Both the position numbers and the translations under genes were made by a program. From Caldithrix abyssi DSM 13497 (GTDB taxonomy: Bacteria; Calditrichota; Calditrichia; Calditrichales; Calditrichaceae), in assembly GCF_001886815.1 (NCBI RefSeq), contig NZ_CP018099.1:434001-498000 (forward strand): 64,000 bases of DNA. The letters are read 5' to 3'. The notes beneath the pieces were generated by a model that ran no database searches, was not told where the DNA came from, and saw only the letters and a program-made list of their open reading frames with translations. Below are positions 1 to 8,132 of this stretch, one piece after another (the first letter of the stretch is position 1; every line of letters begins with the position of its first letter).

Positions 1-14
1 ACTGGCGAAAGATT

Positions 15-1448
15 TTGTGTCAGGAGAGTGCGGACGGTTTAGGCCAAGGACGATTAATCAAAGACTCATCGAATTGGGCGGAGCGGGAATTTGGCAGCAT
101 TCGCTTATATGACAATCGTCTCAAACAGCGTTTGTACGCCATAGCGGATGACTTTTACAACAAGCCGCAGGCCAACATTCCGGAGGCCTGTGGTGGTAAG
201 GCGCGCACGATGGGCGCCTATCGATTTTTTCAAAACGAGAAGGTAACCATGGATATTATTTTAGATGCACATACCGAGGCGACGATAGATCGCATAAAAG
301 AACACAAGGTGGTTTTAGCGCCTCAGGACACGACCATTTTAGACTACAGCACGCATCCCATGACCAAAGACTTGGGGCCGACAAGCCATATAGATCACCA
401 GAGCATTGGCTTGATTTTACATGATACATTGGCCTTTAGTGAGGATGGCACGCCGTTAGGCGTATTGGATGCCCAGGTATGGGCTCGTGATCCGAAGGAT
501 CGAGGCAAGACGCGTCGTCGGAAGGAATTACCCATTGAGCAAAAAGAGAGTATGAAATGGTTACGTAGTTATCGCCGGGTCAACGAGATCGCTAAGTTAT
601 GTCCGGAGACGCTTATCGTAAGCGTGGGCGATCGAGAGGCGGATATCTACGAATTATTTCATGAGGCTCAAAGGAAAGATAGCAAGGCAGGACTTTTGGT
701 ACGCGTGGGCAAGCGCCGCAATCGCAAAGTGGCCGGAATTGATCTGTGGGATTACATGTCCAGTCAAGAAGAGCGCGGTCAATTTCAAATTCATGTTCCT
801 CGTAGGGGCAATATCAGGGCTCGTGAGGCCAAGATGTCCTTGCGTTATTCGTCGATAGACTTAGAACCGCCGAAACGATTTTCGTCCTCTAAGCCCATTA
901 AGGTGTGGGCTGTTTATATCCGAGAGGTCGATCCGCCAGCTGATATTAAGAGTCCAATAGAGTGGATGTTATTGACCACGGTGTCGGTAGAGAATTTTAC
1001 TGATGCCTATCAACGAGTGCAGTGGTACACTCGTCGTTGGGGTATCGAGATATATCATCGAACGCTCAAGAGCGGCTGCCGCATAAAAGATCGTCAATTA
1101 GGCAGTGCGGATCGTTTAGAGACGGCCTTAGCCGTGGATATGGTTGTAGCCTGGCGCATTTATCATATGACCATGTTAGGTCGTGAAATACCGGATTCGC
1201 CGGCGAGCGTATTTTTCAAAGAAGAGGAATGGAAAGCGTTGTATTGCTATGTGCATAAGACGCCCATAGCGCCGGAGGAGCCGATGAGTTTACGAGAAGC
1301 CATCCGTATGGTAGGTCAGATCGGAGGCCATTTAGGCAGAAAGAGTGATGGCGAGCCTGGCACAGTAACGCTCTGGCGAGGAATACAGCGATTGGATACG
1401 GCAACCGAGATGTATATTATTTTTACTTCAAGCCGAGACGGCCCATAA
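15..1448 (+). CDS. IS4-family (Tn5/IS50-like) transposase
   Basis: Cut-and-paste DDE transposase. An N-terminal Tn5-type DNA-binding segment (about residues 20-75, WAEREFGSIRLYDNRL then ACGG and AYRFF) precedes an RNase-H-like catalytic core. The catalytic triad is visible: D105 in APQDTTILDYS, D206 in VSVGDREADIY, and E345 in the YREK-type signature YTRRWGIEIYHRTLKSG. The length (477 aa) matches the family, so it looks intact. It begins with TTG at 15, and the frame stays open to the window edge, so the true start may lie upstream. The left end of the element is outside the window, and I could not identify terminal inverted repeats. It shares no operon with its neighbours. Confidence 0.93.
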   Translation: MCQESADGLGQGRLIKDSSNWAEREFGSIRLYDNRLKQRLYAIADDFYNKPQANIPEACGGKARTMGAYRFFQNEKVTMDIILDAHTEATIDRIKEHKVVLAPQDTTILDYSTHPMTKDLGPTSHIDHQSIGLILHDTLAFSEDGTPLGVLDAQVWARDPKDRGKTRRRKELPIEQKESMKWLRSYRRVNEIAKLCPETLIVSVGDREADIYELFHEAQRKDSKAGLLVRVGKRRNRKVAGIDLWDYMSSQEERGQFQIHVPRRGNIRAREAKMSLRYSSIDLEPPKRFSSSKPIKVWAVYIREVDPPADIKSPIEWMLLTTVSVENFTDAYQRVQWYTRRWGIEIYHRTLKSGCRIKDRQLGSADRLETALAVDMVVAWRIYHMTMLGREIPDSPASVFFKEEEWKALYCYVHKTPIAPEEPMSLREAIRMVGQIGGHLGRKSDGEPGTVTLWRGIQRLDTATEMYIIFTSSRDGP

Positions 1449-1884
1449 CCCACGGTGCTATGTGTGGGTAAAGGTCAGCGATTTTCGGGAGAGGGGGCAG
1501 GGGGTGAGGGCTAATGTAATGTTTTCCATGATTTTAAATAATTATACATTTAATTTCTCTTTTGAGACCCCCCCCGGGAGCAATTGTGCCGATTTGCTTA
1601 GCTTTGGTCTCAGAATAATTTGTTTAATCTTTTTCTGAGATTATTTGCTCAATCTGCGAGAAAATTTTTTGGCGAACGTTGCGGTTGTTTTTGGTTGGGG
1701 CCTGGAAAGGAAGCGCTGAAAACATCCGCGGTGGGGAAATCCGCCGTGATTGGTGTTGATAATTAGATTTGTTGCGCTTTTAATCTTTTTTTAAATTCAT
1801 TTCTGACAAGTTTAAAAACGGATTAAAAAAAAAGAATATTGTATCATAGAAAAATTTTAAACATCATAATAGGAAGAAATCCAT
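1449..1884. other. Intergenic region with dispersed-repeat fragment
   Basis: No gene is visible in these 436 bases. The first part should contain the right end of the insertion sequence, but I could not recognise its terminal repeat. Bases about 1577-1703 match part of the dispersed repeat seen again near 6520-6665 and 15490-15640. The last 90 bases are A+T rich and lead into the sigma-factor gene, so they probably carry its promoter; no clear -35/-10 pair stands out. Confidence 0.6.
1577..1703 (+). repeat. Dispersed repeat, short copy
   Basis: Shares blocks in the same order with 6540-6665 and 15510-15640: GCCGATTTGCTTAGCTT, then AATTTGTTTAATCTTTTTCTG, then GAAAA followed by GTTGCGGTT and a TTGG-rich tail. 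It is more diverged than the two longer copies and lacks their first 230 bases. Non-coding in all frames. Confidence 0.6.
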
Positions 1885-2478
1885 TTGGACGAACAGGAAA
1901 TAGTTCAACGGGCAAAGAACGGCGATCGGGCGGCGCTGGCCCAACTGGTTAATAAATACAGTGATCGGATCTACAACCTGGCGCTGCGCATTCTGCGTCG
2001 TAAAGAGGACGCGGAAGACGTACTGCAGGAAACGTTTTTAACGGTCATTGAAAAGCTGGATAAATTTGACGGCCGTTCTTCTTTTTTTACGTGGATTTAT
2101 CGGATTGCCACCAACGCCGCTTTGATGCGGCTGCGTAAAAAAAAGGTGGTGTTTCAGGAGCTGAACGATGATCCTGACTTTCAGGAGAGTATCGAAAGCC
2201 GTGTATTTGTGGATTGGAGCCAGGATCCATCGGTTAATGTGTTTGATGAAGAGATAAAACAAAAATTGAATGAGGCGATTAACAAGTTGTCCGATATTTA
2301 TCGTAGCGTGTTCGTTCTGCGGGATATCGAGGGATTGTCCATTAAAGAAACCAGTGAGATTCTCAACATTACCGAAGAGAATGTTAAGATCAGGCTGCGC
2401 AGGGCGCGCCAGTTTTTGAGGAATTATTTGTCGGATTATTTCGAAGAAAGGTTGAGGGAAAGTAATGCTTCATCCTAA
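1885..2478 (+). CDS. ECF-type RNA polymerase sigma factor
   Basis: Sigma-70 family factor of the extracytoplasmic-function group (197 aa), directing RNA polymerase to a stress or envelope regulon. Region 2 spans about residues 20-90 (YNLALRILRRKEDAEDVLQE, FFTWIYRIATNAALMRLRKK). A charged linker follows, then region 4 at about 130-185, with a helix-turn-helix ending in ENVKIRLRRARQFLRNYL. The TTG start at 1885 is preceded by AGGAAG about 8 bases upstream. The last 14 bases overlap the next gene, a zinc-binding anti-sigma candidate, so the two are translationally coupled. The regulon cannot be told from sequence. Confidence 0.93.
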   Translation: MDEQEIVQRAKNGDRAALAQLVNKYSDRIYNLALRILRRKEDAEDVLQETFLTVIEKLDKFDGRSSFFTWIYRIATNAALMRLRKKKVVFQELNDDPDFQESIESRVFVDWSQDPSVNVFDEEIKQKLNEAINKLSDIYRSVFVLRDIEGLSIKETSEILNITEENVKIRLRRARQFLRNYLSDYFEERLRESNASS

Positions 2479-2734
2479 AGAACGGATTAAACAAATTTGC
2501 GATTTAATGGGAGAAGACCTGGATCATCCGTCCTGCCAGGAGATCCTGGAGCATATCAATAATTGCCCGACCTGTAAGGTGTATTATGACACCGTAAAAA
2601 AGACCATTTTTTTGTGTCGCGACCTGGATTGCCCGGAAGAGATGCCCGAAGATGTTAACGAACGTCTGATGAAGGTGTTAAAACTGGATGATCTGCTCAC
2701 GGAGCAAATCAAGAAAAATCGATCAACAAAATAA
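2465..2734 (+). CDS. Small zinc-finger anti-sigma factor (ZAS-like)
   Basis: An 89-residue protein whose core H-x3-C-x2-C (HINNCPTC, about residues 30-37), preceded by a cysteine in HPSCQEI, matches the zinc-binding anti-sigma (zf-HC2/ZAS) motif. Proteins of this class sequester the cognate ECF sigma and may release it on thiol oxidation. It has no transmembrane segment, so it would be a soluble cytoplasmic regulator rather than an envelope sensor. It overlaps the sigma gene by 14 bases, which supports partnership. Family assignment rests on the short motif and context; the signal sensed is unknown. Confidence 0.8.
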   Translation: MLHPKERIKQICDLMGEDLDHPSCQEILEHINNCPTCKVYYDTVKKTIFLCRDLDCPEEMPEDVNERLMKVLKLDDLLTEQIKKNRSTK

Positions 2735-3219
2735 AGCCCCATTCCAGTTTTGGCTTCTATCATTTTTTACCATTCAAAAGCTGGACGCCGTTAAATGAGA
2801 AAGAGTCCCCCTTAACAGTGCACCCCATCTGTACGATAATGCCAGCGTAAAAAGTTAAACTTTTGAATTTACTTCAGGGCAGCAAAACCGCGGCGACTTG
2901 ACTGCCCGGTCAAAATTGCTGCCGGTTATGGGAGAAATATTGCGGCCCGGGGCGTTGCCCCGGGCCATGCTCTCCACCGCGCACACGGAGCGCTCTGACA
3001 GAGCGCTCCTTCCTCCTATCCCCCAATCACAATGATCCAATGGCGATTTCCCCTCCCGACACGGCCTGTTAAAACAAAGCAAAAGTCCTTTTAGCCCCTT
3101 CATTCGTAAACTACGGCTGCTTTTACTCTCACTCTTTGTAAAGTTAATTATTTGCCCGACAATTATTTAACTTGTAATTTATTTACTAACAGAATAACCA
3201 AAAAAGAAAAAGGTCGAAA
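2735..3219. other. Intergenic region with two GC-rich hairpins
   Basis: No convincing gene in 485 bases. An 82-codon open frame on the minus strand (2855-3103) lacks a start signal and runs through the hairpins, so I treat it as chance. The region holds two perfect palindromic hairpins (2944-2966 and 2987-3009). The last about 110 bases are A+T rich and probably hold the promoter of the acyl-CoA ligase gene. Confidence 0.6.
2944..3009. repeat. Pair of perfect GC-rich inverted repeats
   Basis: Two adjacent perfect hairpins. The first, at 2944-2966, has arms GGCCCGGGGC and GCCCCGGGCC with a 3-base loop. The second, at 2987-3009, has arms GGAGCGCTCT and AGAGCGCTCC with a 3-base loop. Neither is followed by a T run, so they are not typical intrinsic terminators; they resemble REP-like intergenic palindromes. 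Confidence 0.7.
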
Positions 3220-4911
3220 ATGGAACATTTAAAAACGTTTAAAGATCTTCTTGAGTACGTTTATCAGACACACGCCCAACATCCTGCGCTTTCATTTGTG
3301 GGAGAGCCCTCCATAACTTACAAGGAATTTTATGACAGGGTACATGAAGTCGAAGCCATGTTAAGTAAAGCGGGCATCGAAAAAGGAGAGCGCGTTGCCA
3401 TTTTAAGCGAGAGCAAGCCCCACTGGTCCATCGCCTTTTTTGCCATAACCGCTTTTGGCAGGGTGGCCGTTCCGATTTTACCGGATTTTCATCCAAACGA
3501 AGTGCAACACATTATTCGCCACTCTCAGGCCAGAGCCATTTTTATCTCATCCGCACAAATAGCCAAAATCGAAGATGCCAGGCTGGAAAACCTGAAGCAA
3601 ATTATCATCCTGGATGATTTTACGCCGTATCAGTTAGAGAGCAAAGCCCCAATCAAGGAGATCATCGATCGTGGCAGTAAAGAAATCGGCAAATTAAAAC
3701 AGGCGGCAAGCAAATTAACGCAACGAGGCGCAACAGAAGCGATGCTGCCAGACGACCTGGCTTCTATTATTTACACCTCCGGTACCACCGGTCATTCCAA
3801 AGGCGTAATGCTCAGTCATTACAATATCATTAGCAACGCCATTTCCATTTTAAAAGTGGTAGAAGTTTCGCCAGCCGACCGTTTATTATCGGTTCTTCCC
3901 TTATCGCACGCTTATGAATGTACGGTTGGTATGGTGGCGCCCTTTATTGCCGGAGCCAGTATTCATTACTTCGACAAACCGCCAACCCCTCGTCTGTTGT
4001 TAAATGCCTTTCAGACTGTAAGACCAACCTTTATGCTGATCGTGCCGCTGATTATCGAAAAAATTTACAAAACGAAAATTCTTCCGCAATTGAATAAAAA
4101 CTGGCTGTTGCGTGGTATTCAAAAAGTGCCGGCCCTGCGAAAAGTAATCATTAAAAAAGCTGGCCAAAAGCTGTACGAAACGTTTGGCGGTCAGTTACGC
4201 TACATGCCTATCGGGGGCGCGCTGCTGGCGCCTGATGTGGAAAAGTTTTTGTTTGAGGCCGAATTCCCGTATGCCATTGGCTACGGCTTGACGGAAACCT
4301 CGCCTATTGTGGCCGCCATGGTAAAGGGTAACTTAAAACTACGCTCAACAGGCCGCCCCATACCCGGCGTGCAAATTAAAATCCATAATCCCGCCCCGGA
4401 CACCGGCGAAGGCGAAATTTGGGTCAAAGGGCCCAATGTGATGAAAGGCTACTACAGAGACCCCGAAAAAACAGCGGAAGTTTTAACGGAAGACGGTTGG
4501 TTCAGAACCGGCGATCTGGGAGTTGTTGACCAGGATGGCTTTTTGTTCATCAAAGGGCGAATTAAAAATGTGATTCTGGGCCCCAGCGGCGAGAATATTT
4601 ATCCCGAACAAATTGAAGCCGTTTTGAACGAATTTGAATGCGTGGCCGAAAGCCTGGTTTACGATGATAACGGAAAAATTACCGCCCGTGTATTTTTAAA
4701 TTACGAAGAGGTGGATCGCAAATTCGGCATTAATCATTTAAGCGAAAGCCAGGTGCGGGAAAAAGTTAAAGAGTTGCTGGAGACCATTCGGCAACAGGCC
4801 AATGAACGTCTTTCCACCTTTTCACGAATTTCCAGGATTATTGAACAGACCGAACCATTTGAAAAAACGCCAACTCAAAAGACAAAACGTTATCTGTATG
4901 TGAAAGGTTAA
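3220..4911 (+). CDS. Long-chain acyl-CoA synthetase (AMP-forming)
   Basis: ANL-superfamily adenylating enzyme of 563 aa, activating a fatty acid with ATP and joining it to CoA. The phosphate-binding P-loop IIYTSGTTGHSKGVMLSH lies near residue 185-200. The GYGLTETSPIV motif follows, then the GWFRTGDLG and KGRIKNVI motifs near 430-455, marking the C-terminal lid domain. No signal peptide or membrane helix is evident, so it is cytoplasmic or membrane-associated. It stands alone; the next gene is 450 bases away. Chain-length specificity cannot be read from the sequence, and a substrate other than fatty acid is possible. Confidence 0.92.
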   Translation: MEHLKTFKDLLEYVYQTHAQHPALSFVGEPSITYKEFYDRVHEVEAMLSKAGIEKGERVAILSESKPHWSIAFFAITAFGRVAVPILPDFHPNEVQHIIRHSQARAIFISSAQIAKIEDARLENLKQIIILDDFTPYQLESKAPIKEIIDRGSKEIGKLKQAASKLTQRGATEAMLPDDLASIIYTSGTTGHSKGVMLSHYNIISNAISILKVVEVSPADRLLSVLPLSHAYECTVGMVAPFIAGASIHYFDKPPTPRLLLNAFQTVRPTFMLIVPLIIEKIYKTKILPQLNKNWLLRGIQKVPALRKVIIKKAGQKLYETFGGQLRYMPIGGALLAPDVEKFLFEAEFPYAIGYGLTETSPIVAAMVKGNLKLRSTGRPIPGVQIKIHNPAPDTGEGEIWVKGPNVMKGYYRDPEKTAEVLTEDGWFRTGDLGVVDQDGFLFIKGRIKNVILGPSGENIYPEQIEAVLNEFECVAESLVYDDNGKITARVFLNYEEVDRKFGINHLSESQVREKVKELLETIRQQANERLSTFSRISRIIEQTEPFEKTPTQKTKRYLYVKG

Positions 4912-5362
4912 TGCTTAAATCGGAAAGGTTTCCGCACGTTTGGCGCTAATAAGAATTATTTGAGGCTTGAAAAGTGGAGGGAAAGCGCCACCTTAAAAGG
5001 TGGCGCTTCATGCGTAAAATTCGGCCCTCTCATTCCATGGTTGAGTTAATCTCCGCCTCATCTAACGGAAGTCGTTCCGAACAGCAGACCTCATTCCTTT
5101 CAACGAATATTTTCTACACTTTTTGAGCGGATTCTCTTATATTTGTCATGTCTTTTGAGAATGTAAGAAATGGCCGAACGACTGGATGACCAAACTGCTG
5201 GGACAGACCTGAAGGCATGTCCTGTCGTCCCATTCAGGTTGTCTGCGGCATCCAAATGTTTGCGTATCAGGTTCCGGAGCTTTTGCGCAATGGATGATTT
5301 AAAGAAACGGATCGGAGAATGAGACGTTTATTGTACAGGAGGGAACAAGCAAAGGGGATAAA
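4912..5362. other. Intergenic region, no gene seen
   Basis: Contains a strong hairpin at 4983-5008 just after the acyl-CoA ligase gene and otherwise no recognisable gene, RNA or repeat. The GroES-like gene is preceded by AGGAGGG at about 5337-5343 and a second purine-rich stretch (AAAGGGGATAAA) directly before its ATG. Confidence 0.5.
4983..5008. terminator. Hairpin downstream of acyl-CoA ligase
   Basis: Perfect 12-base arms (AAGCGCCACCTT and AAGGTGGCGCTT) separated by AA. Only two Ts end the right arm and no long U tract follows, so termination would be atypical. Confidence 0.45.
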
Positions 5363-5758
5363 ATGATCGAAAAGAAAATTATTGTTGTAGGAGACCGCGT
5401 GCTCATTCAACCGGACGAGTCGCGCTCAAAAACAGCGCATGGCCTGTATTTGCCTCAGGGCGTTCATGAAAAAGAAAAAGTTCAGGCCGGATTTGTGGTA
5501 AAGGTCGGGCCGGGATACCCGCTGGCCGACCCGGCGAACTTATCAGACGAGCCCTGGGGCGAACAGCAAAGCGAACCGCGCTACATACCCTTGCAGGTTG
5601 AAGAAGGAGACTACGCCATCTTTATGCGTAAGGCAGCCATTGAAGTGGAAATAGACGATCAAAAATACGTCATTGTTCCGCAGTCCGCTATTTTACTCGT
5701 GATTCGTGAAGAGTTGATTCCGCCTCCAATCGACGATGAAGAAACAGAGTCGGATTAA
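5363..5758 (+). CDS. GroES-like (Cpn10) co-chaperonin paralogue
   Basis: A 131-residue Cpn10-fold protein. It opens with the GroES-like strand pattern VVGDRVLIQPDESRSKTAHG-(L)YLP and closes with EGDYAIFMRKAAIEVEIDDQKYVIVPQSAILLVI, which match the start and end of GroES. Canonical GroES is about 95 aa; this one has a proline- and acid-rich insertion of about 20 residues after KVGPGYPLADP and an acidic C-terminal tail (DDEETESD). No GroEL gene lies beside it, so it is probably an accessory paralogue rather than the housekeeping groES. Whether it still caps GroEL is unknown. Confidence 0.85.
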   Translation: MIEKKIIVVGDRVLIQPDESRSKTAHGLYLPQGVHEKEKVQAGFVVKVGPGYPLADPANLSDEPWGEQQSEPRYIPLQVEEGDYAIFMRKAAIEVEIDDQKYVIVPQSAILLVIREELIPPPIDDEETESD

Positions 5759-5815
5759 AGAAACGCCAATAATTAATATACTTTCTTCGTAGCATCTGTC
5801 CCGACATGGCTGGAT

Positions 5816-5861
5816 TAGTTGAATGGTTGAATGGTTGATTGGTTGAATGGTTGAATAGTTA
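5816..5861 (+). repeat. Octamer tandem repeat (TGGTTGAA)n
   Basis: Five imperfect copies of TGGTTGAA ending in TAGTTAA. Similar short runs sit just before the dispersed repeat at 15187-15221 and, in inverted orientation, at 38630-38665, so this motif travels with the intergenic repeat family. Confidence 0.8.
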
Positions 5862-5868
5862 ACGGTTT

Positions 5869-6289
5869 GTCATTACAAATTTGTTTCTGTAATGTGGAGA
5901 ATTTCTGCCACCGTTGGAGGCAACTCTCCACGTTCAGAGCTTCCCCCTCTCCCAGACTTTTATTCTGGGAGAGGGGGAGTCGAGGGGGTGAGGGCTATTT
6001 CGGGCAATGCCTTCCACCGTAGGGCAGAAAAAGTGTAAGAGTATAAGAGTTGAAGAGTTAGTTGAATAATCACTGTCCTGTCATTACAAATTTGTTTCTG
6101 TAATGTGGAGAATTTCTGCCACTGTTGGAGGCAACTCTCCACGTTCAGAGCTTCCCCCTCTCCCAGACTTTTATTCTGGGAGAGGGGGAGTCGAGGGGGT
6201 GAGGGCTATTTCGGGCAATGCCTTCCACCGTTGGGCAGAAAAAGTGTAAGAGTATAAGAGTTGAAGAGTTAGTTGAATAATCGCTGTCC
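5869..6289 (+). repeat. Tandem 210-bp direct duplication
   Basis: Two nearly identical units, 5869-6078 and 6079-6289, each beginning TGTCATTACAAATTTGTTTC and ending in an AGAGTTGAAGAGTTAGTTGAA-type block. Each unit contains the hairpin CTCTCCCAGACTTTTATTCT followed by GGGAGAG. A third unit begins at 6290 but switches after about 25 bases into the longer dispersed repeat. Confidence 0.9.
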
Positions 6290-6290
6290 T

Positions 6291-6670
6291 GTCATTACAA
6301 ATTTGTTACTGTAAATGTGGTGAATTCTTATCACCGTTTATGCAGGGGCGAAGGATTTCCAAGAACAAATCAGCGCTGGTAAGCATTAACTTTAGTCATA
6401 TAAAAAAAGCACTCTGGATAAAGTAGGGATGGAAATCCTTCGCCCTTACAAGTACTTAAATTCCTGCGAGAATGTTTTTGGTTGTGGCTAAGCTGTACTT
6501 GAATTAAAAATTATCACGCGGAGCGGGAGGCTGTGCCCGAATAGTAGAGCGCCGGTTTGCTTAGCTTGCGTCTTAAGTGTTTAATCATTTTCTGCGATGA
6601 TTGGCGTAATCTGCTAAAAAATTACTTTGCGCGCGTTGCGGTTGGTTCTGGCTGCGGCCGGGCTGGCTGA
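6291..6670 (+). repeat. Dispersed repeat, long copy 1
   Basis: Aligns base by base for most of its length with 15231-15640, with scattered substitutions. Shared blocks include GTCATTACAAATTTGTT at the left, GCTGGTAAGCATTAACTTTA in the middle, and ATTATCACGCGGAGCGGGAG near 6510-6530. Non-coding. It includes a MITE-like inverted repeat at 6344-6447. Confidence 0.85.
6344..6447. repeat. MITE-like inverted repeat
   Basis: Left arm AGGGGCGAAGGATTTCCA (6344-6361) and right arm TGGAAATCCTTCGCCCTT (6430-6447) pair at 17 of 18 positions around a 68-base centre. The same structure occurs at 15283-15386, with a related one at about 38327-38432. The size (about 104 bp) and paired ends suggest a miniature element, but I see no target-site duplication. 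Confidence 0.6.
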
Positions 6671-6817
6671 ACTAAGCAAAAGACGGGAAATTTTATTCAT
6701 GTTTAATCGGTTTATGATAAAAAGACTGCTTTAAAGCAGATCATGACTGTTAAAGTGGAAGAGAAGGCGTCATTTAAAATTGGGTTCAATATGAAACTGA
6801 AAGCAAACGAGTAGCAC

Positions 6818-8029
6818 ATGCGCGGCATGTTATTTTTCTTAATCGTTATCGGCATTTTTGTAGGTATTACTTTTTTAGTGCGCTACATGGCCAGAAAAGC
6901 CAACCGAAAAATATGGCAAAGTTCCCTAATAGATCGCCTGGCTTTTTTTTACCCCTATGGCGTACTGCTGGCAATCGGCTTAATACTGGCCAGCAGCAGC
7001 GCCGGCCGCCGCCATTTAATGATGGAAATTTCCACCACGCTGGCTTTTGTCCTCTTTGTCCTCAGCATGGCGCTTTTACTGGCCCTGCCTCTTACGTTTA
7101 TAATCTATTTTGTTTACAGAGCAGTTTTTGCGGCTCAACAAAAATCTAAAAAGCAGAAACAAGCTTTTTCCGTTGAAAGACGTGCCACTTTAAAATGGAT
7201 GACCGGCGCCGTCCCCCTGCTGTTTTTAGGCGCTTCGGCCAGAGGCTTTGCCGGCGCCTTCAACCAGGTACAAACCCCGCAGATTGAATTGCATTTTAAA
7301 AATTTACCGCGCGCCTTAATCGACTTTAAAATTTTACATTTAAGCGATCTGCACCTGGGATATTATTTTAATCTGGACGACCTTGAGCAACTGGTTGCCA
7401 CGCTCTCGGGCCAAACATTTGATCTGGTGGTGATTACAGGAGACTGCGCCGATGATATTAAACAATTGCCCGAAGCGTTGCAGCTGATTGACCAGATTCC
7501 CGCCACCCATCGCAAATTCTTTTCGCTGGGCAATCATGAATATTTTCGCGGCCTGCCGCAAATCCTTAAAATTATTGACCGGAGTCCAGTAGAATTGTTA
7601 CGCAACCGATCGGTAACGCTTAATCACCGCGGAACGCTTTTGCGCTTAACCGGCATTGACGACCCCGTGTTTATGGGACGCGACATCTCCGATTTTTTAC
7701 AAAAGGCCATTCAGGCAGGAACAGCCAACGCCTCGCCTTTGCCTTTTAATATTCTGCTTTCACATCGTCCGCAGGCGCTCGACTTTGCGCCGCCGTTTGG
7801 CATTGACCTGGTTCTGGCCGGGCATACCCATGGCGGCCAGCTTGGTTTTAATAGGCGCAGCCTCTTTGAAAACTGGAATATCCACAAATATTTATGGGGC
7901 CCTTACCAGAACGGAGCAACTCAGCTTTACACATCGGCCGGCGTGGGACACTGGTTTCCCTTCCGCCTGGGATGTCCGCCTGAAGCGCCGATCATTATTT
8001 TAAAAAACGATCCCGATGTGAATATTTAA
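6818..8029 (+). CDS. Membrane-anchored calcineurin-like metallophosphoesterase
   Basis: 403 aa. The first about 115 residues contain three hydrophobic segments, and a further hydrophobic stretch (WMTGAVPLLFLGASARGFAG) precedes the catalytic domain. The dinuclear-metal signatures are present in order: LSDLHLG, VITGDCADD, LGNHEYF and LAGHTHGG. The layout matches the YkuE/YaeI-like branch of membrane-anchored phosphoesterases, some of which hydrolyse UDP-sugar lipids; the substrate here is not determinable. ATG start at 6818 follows a weak ribosome-binding site. It is preceded by a repeat field and followed 103 bases later by a K+ channel gene on the same strand. Confidence 0.9.
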   Translation: MRGMLFFLIVIGIFVGITFLVRYMARKANRKIWQSSLIDRLAFFYPYGVLLAIGLILASSSAGRRHLMMEISTTLAFVLFVLSMALLLALPLTFIIYFVYRAVFAAQQKSKKQKQAFSVERRATLKWMTGAVPLLFLGASARGFAGAFNQVQTPQIELHFKNLPRALIDFKILHLSDLHLGYYFNLDDLEQLVATLSGQTFDLVVITGDCADDIKQLPEALQLIDQIPATHRKFFSLGNHEYFRGLPQILKIIDRSPVELLRNRSVTLNHRGTLLRLTGIDDPVFMGRDISDFLQKAIQAGTANASPLPFNILLSHRPQALDFAPPFGIDLVLAGHTHGGQLGFNRRSLFENWNIHKYLWGPYQNGATQLYTSAGVGHWFPFRLGCPPEAPIIILKNDPDVNI

Positions 8030-8132
8030 TTTTAAATTTTGACAATTTTTCTTAATTTTGTTCATGCTAACGGTTTGAGATAAAACGTTCAGGAAATGAA
8101 AAGGGCAAATAAGCTTTTGGCGGTTAATATTC

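Larger units (their letters stand above)
5759..6817. other. 1-kb intergenic repeat field
   Basis: No gene is credible in this stretch. It contains an octamer tandem repeat (5816-5861), a tandem 210-bp duplication (5869-6289), then a long copy of the dispersed repeat with its MITE-like inverted repeat (6291-6670). The final 150 bases are ordinary A+T-rich sequence before the phosphoesterase gene. Confidence 0.8.

Noticed and set aside
2855-3103. 82-codon minus-strand gene
   Set aside because: No ribosome-binding site, and the frame runs through two GC-rich hairpins; likely chance.
5960-6142. 60-codon minus-strand frame inside the 210-bp duplication
   Set aside because: Follows the repeat structure, has no ribosome-binding site and no recognisable protein features.
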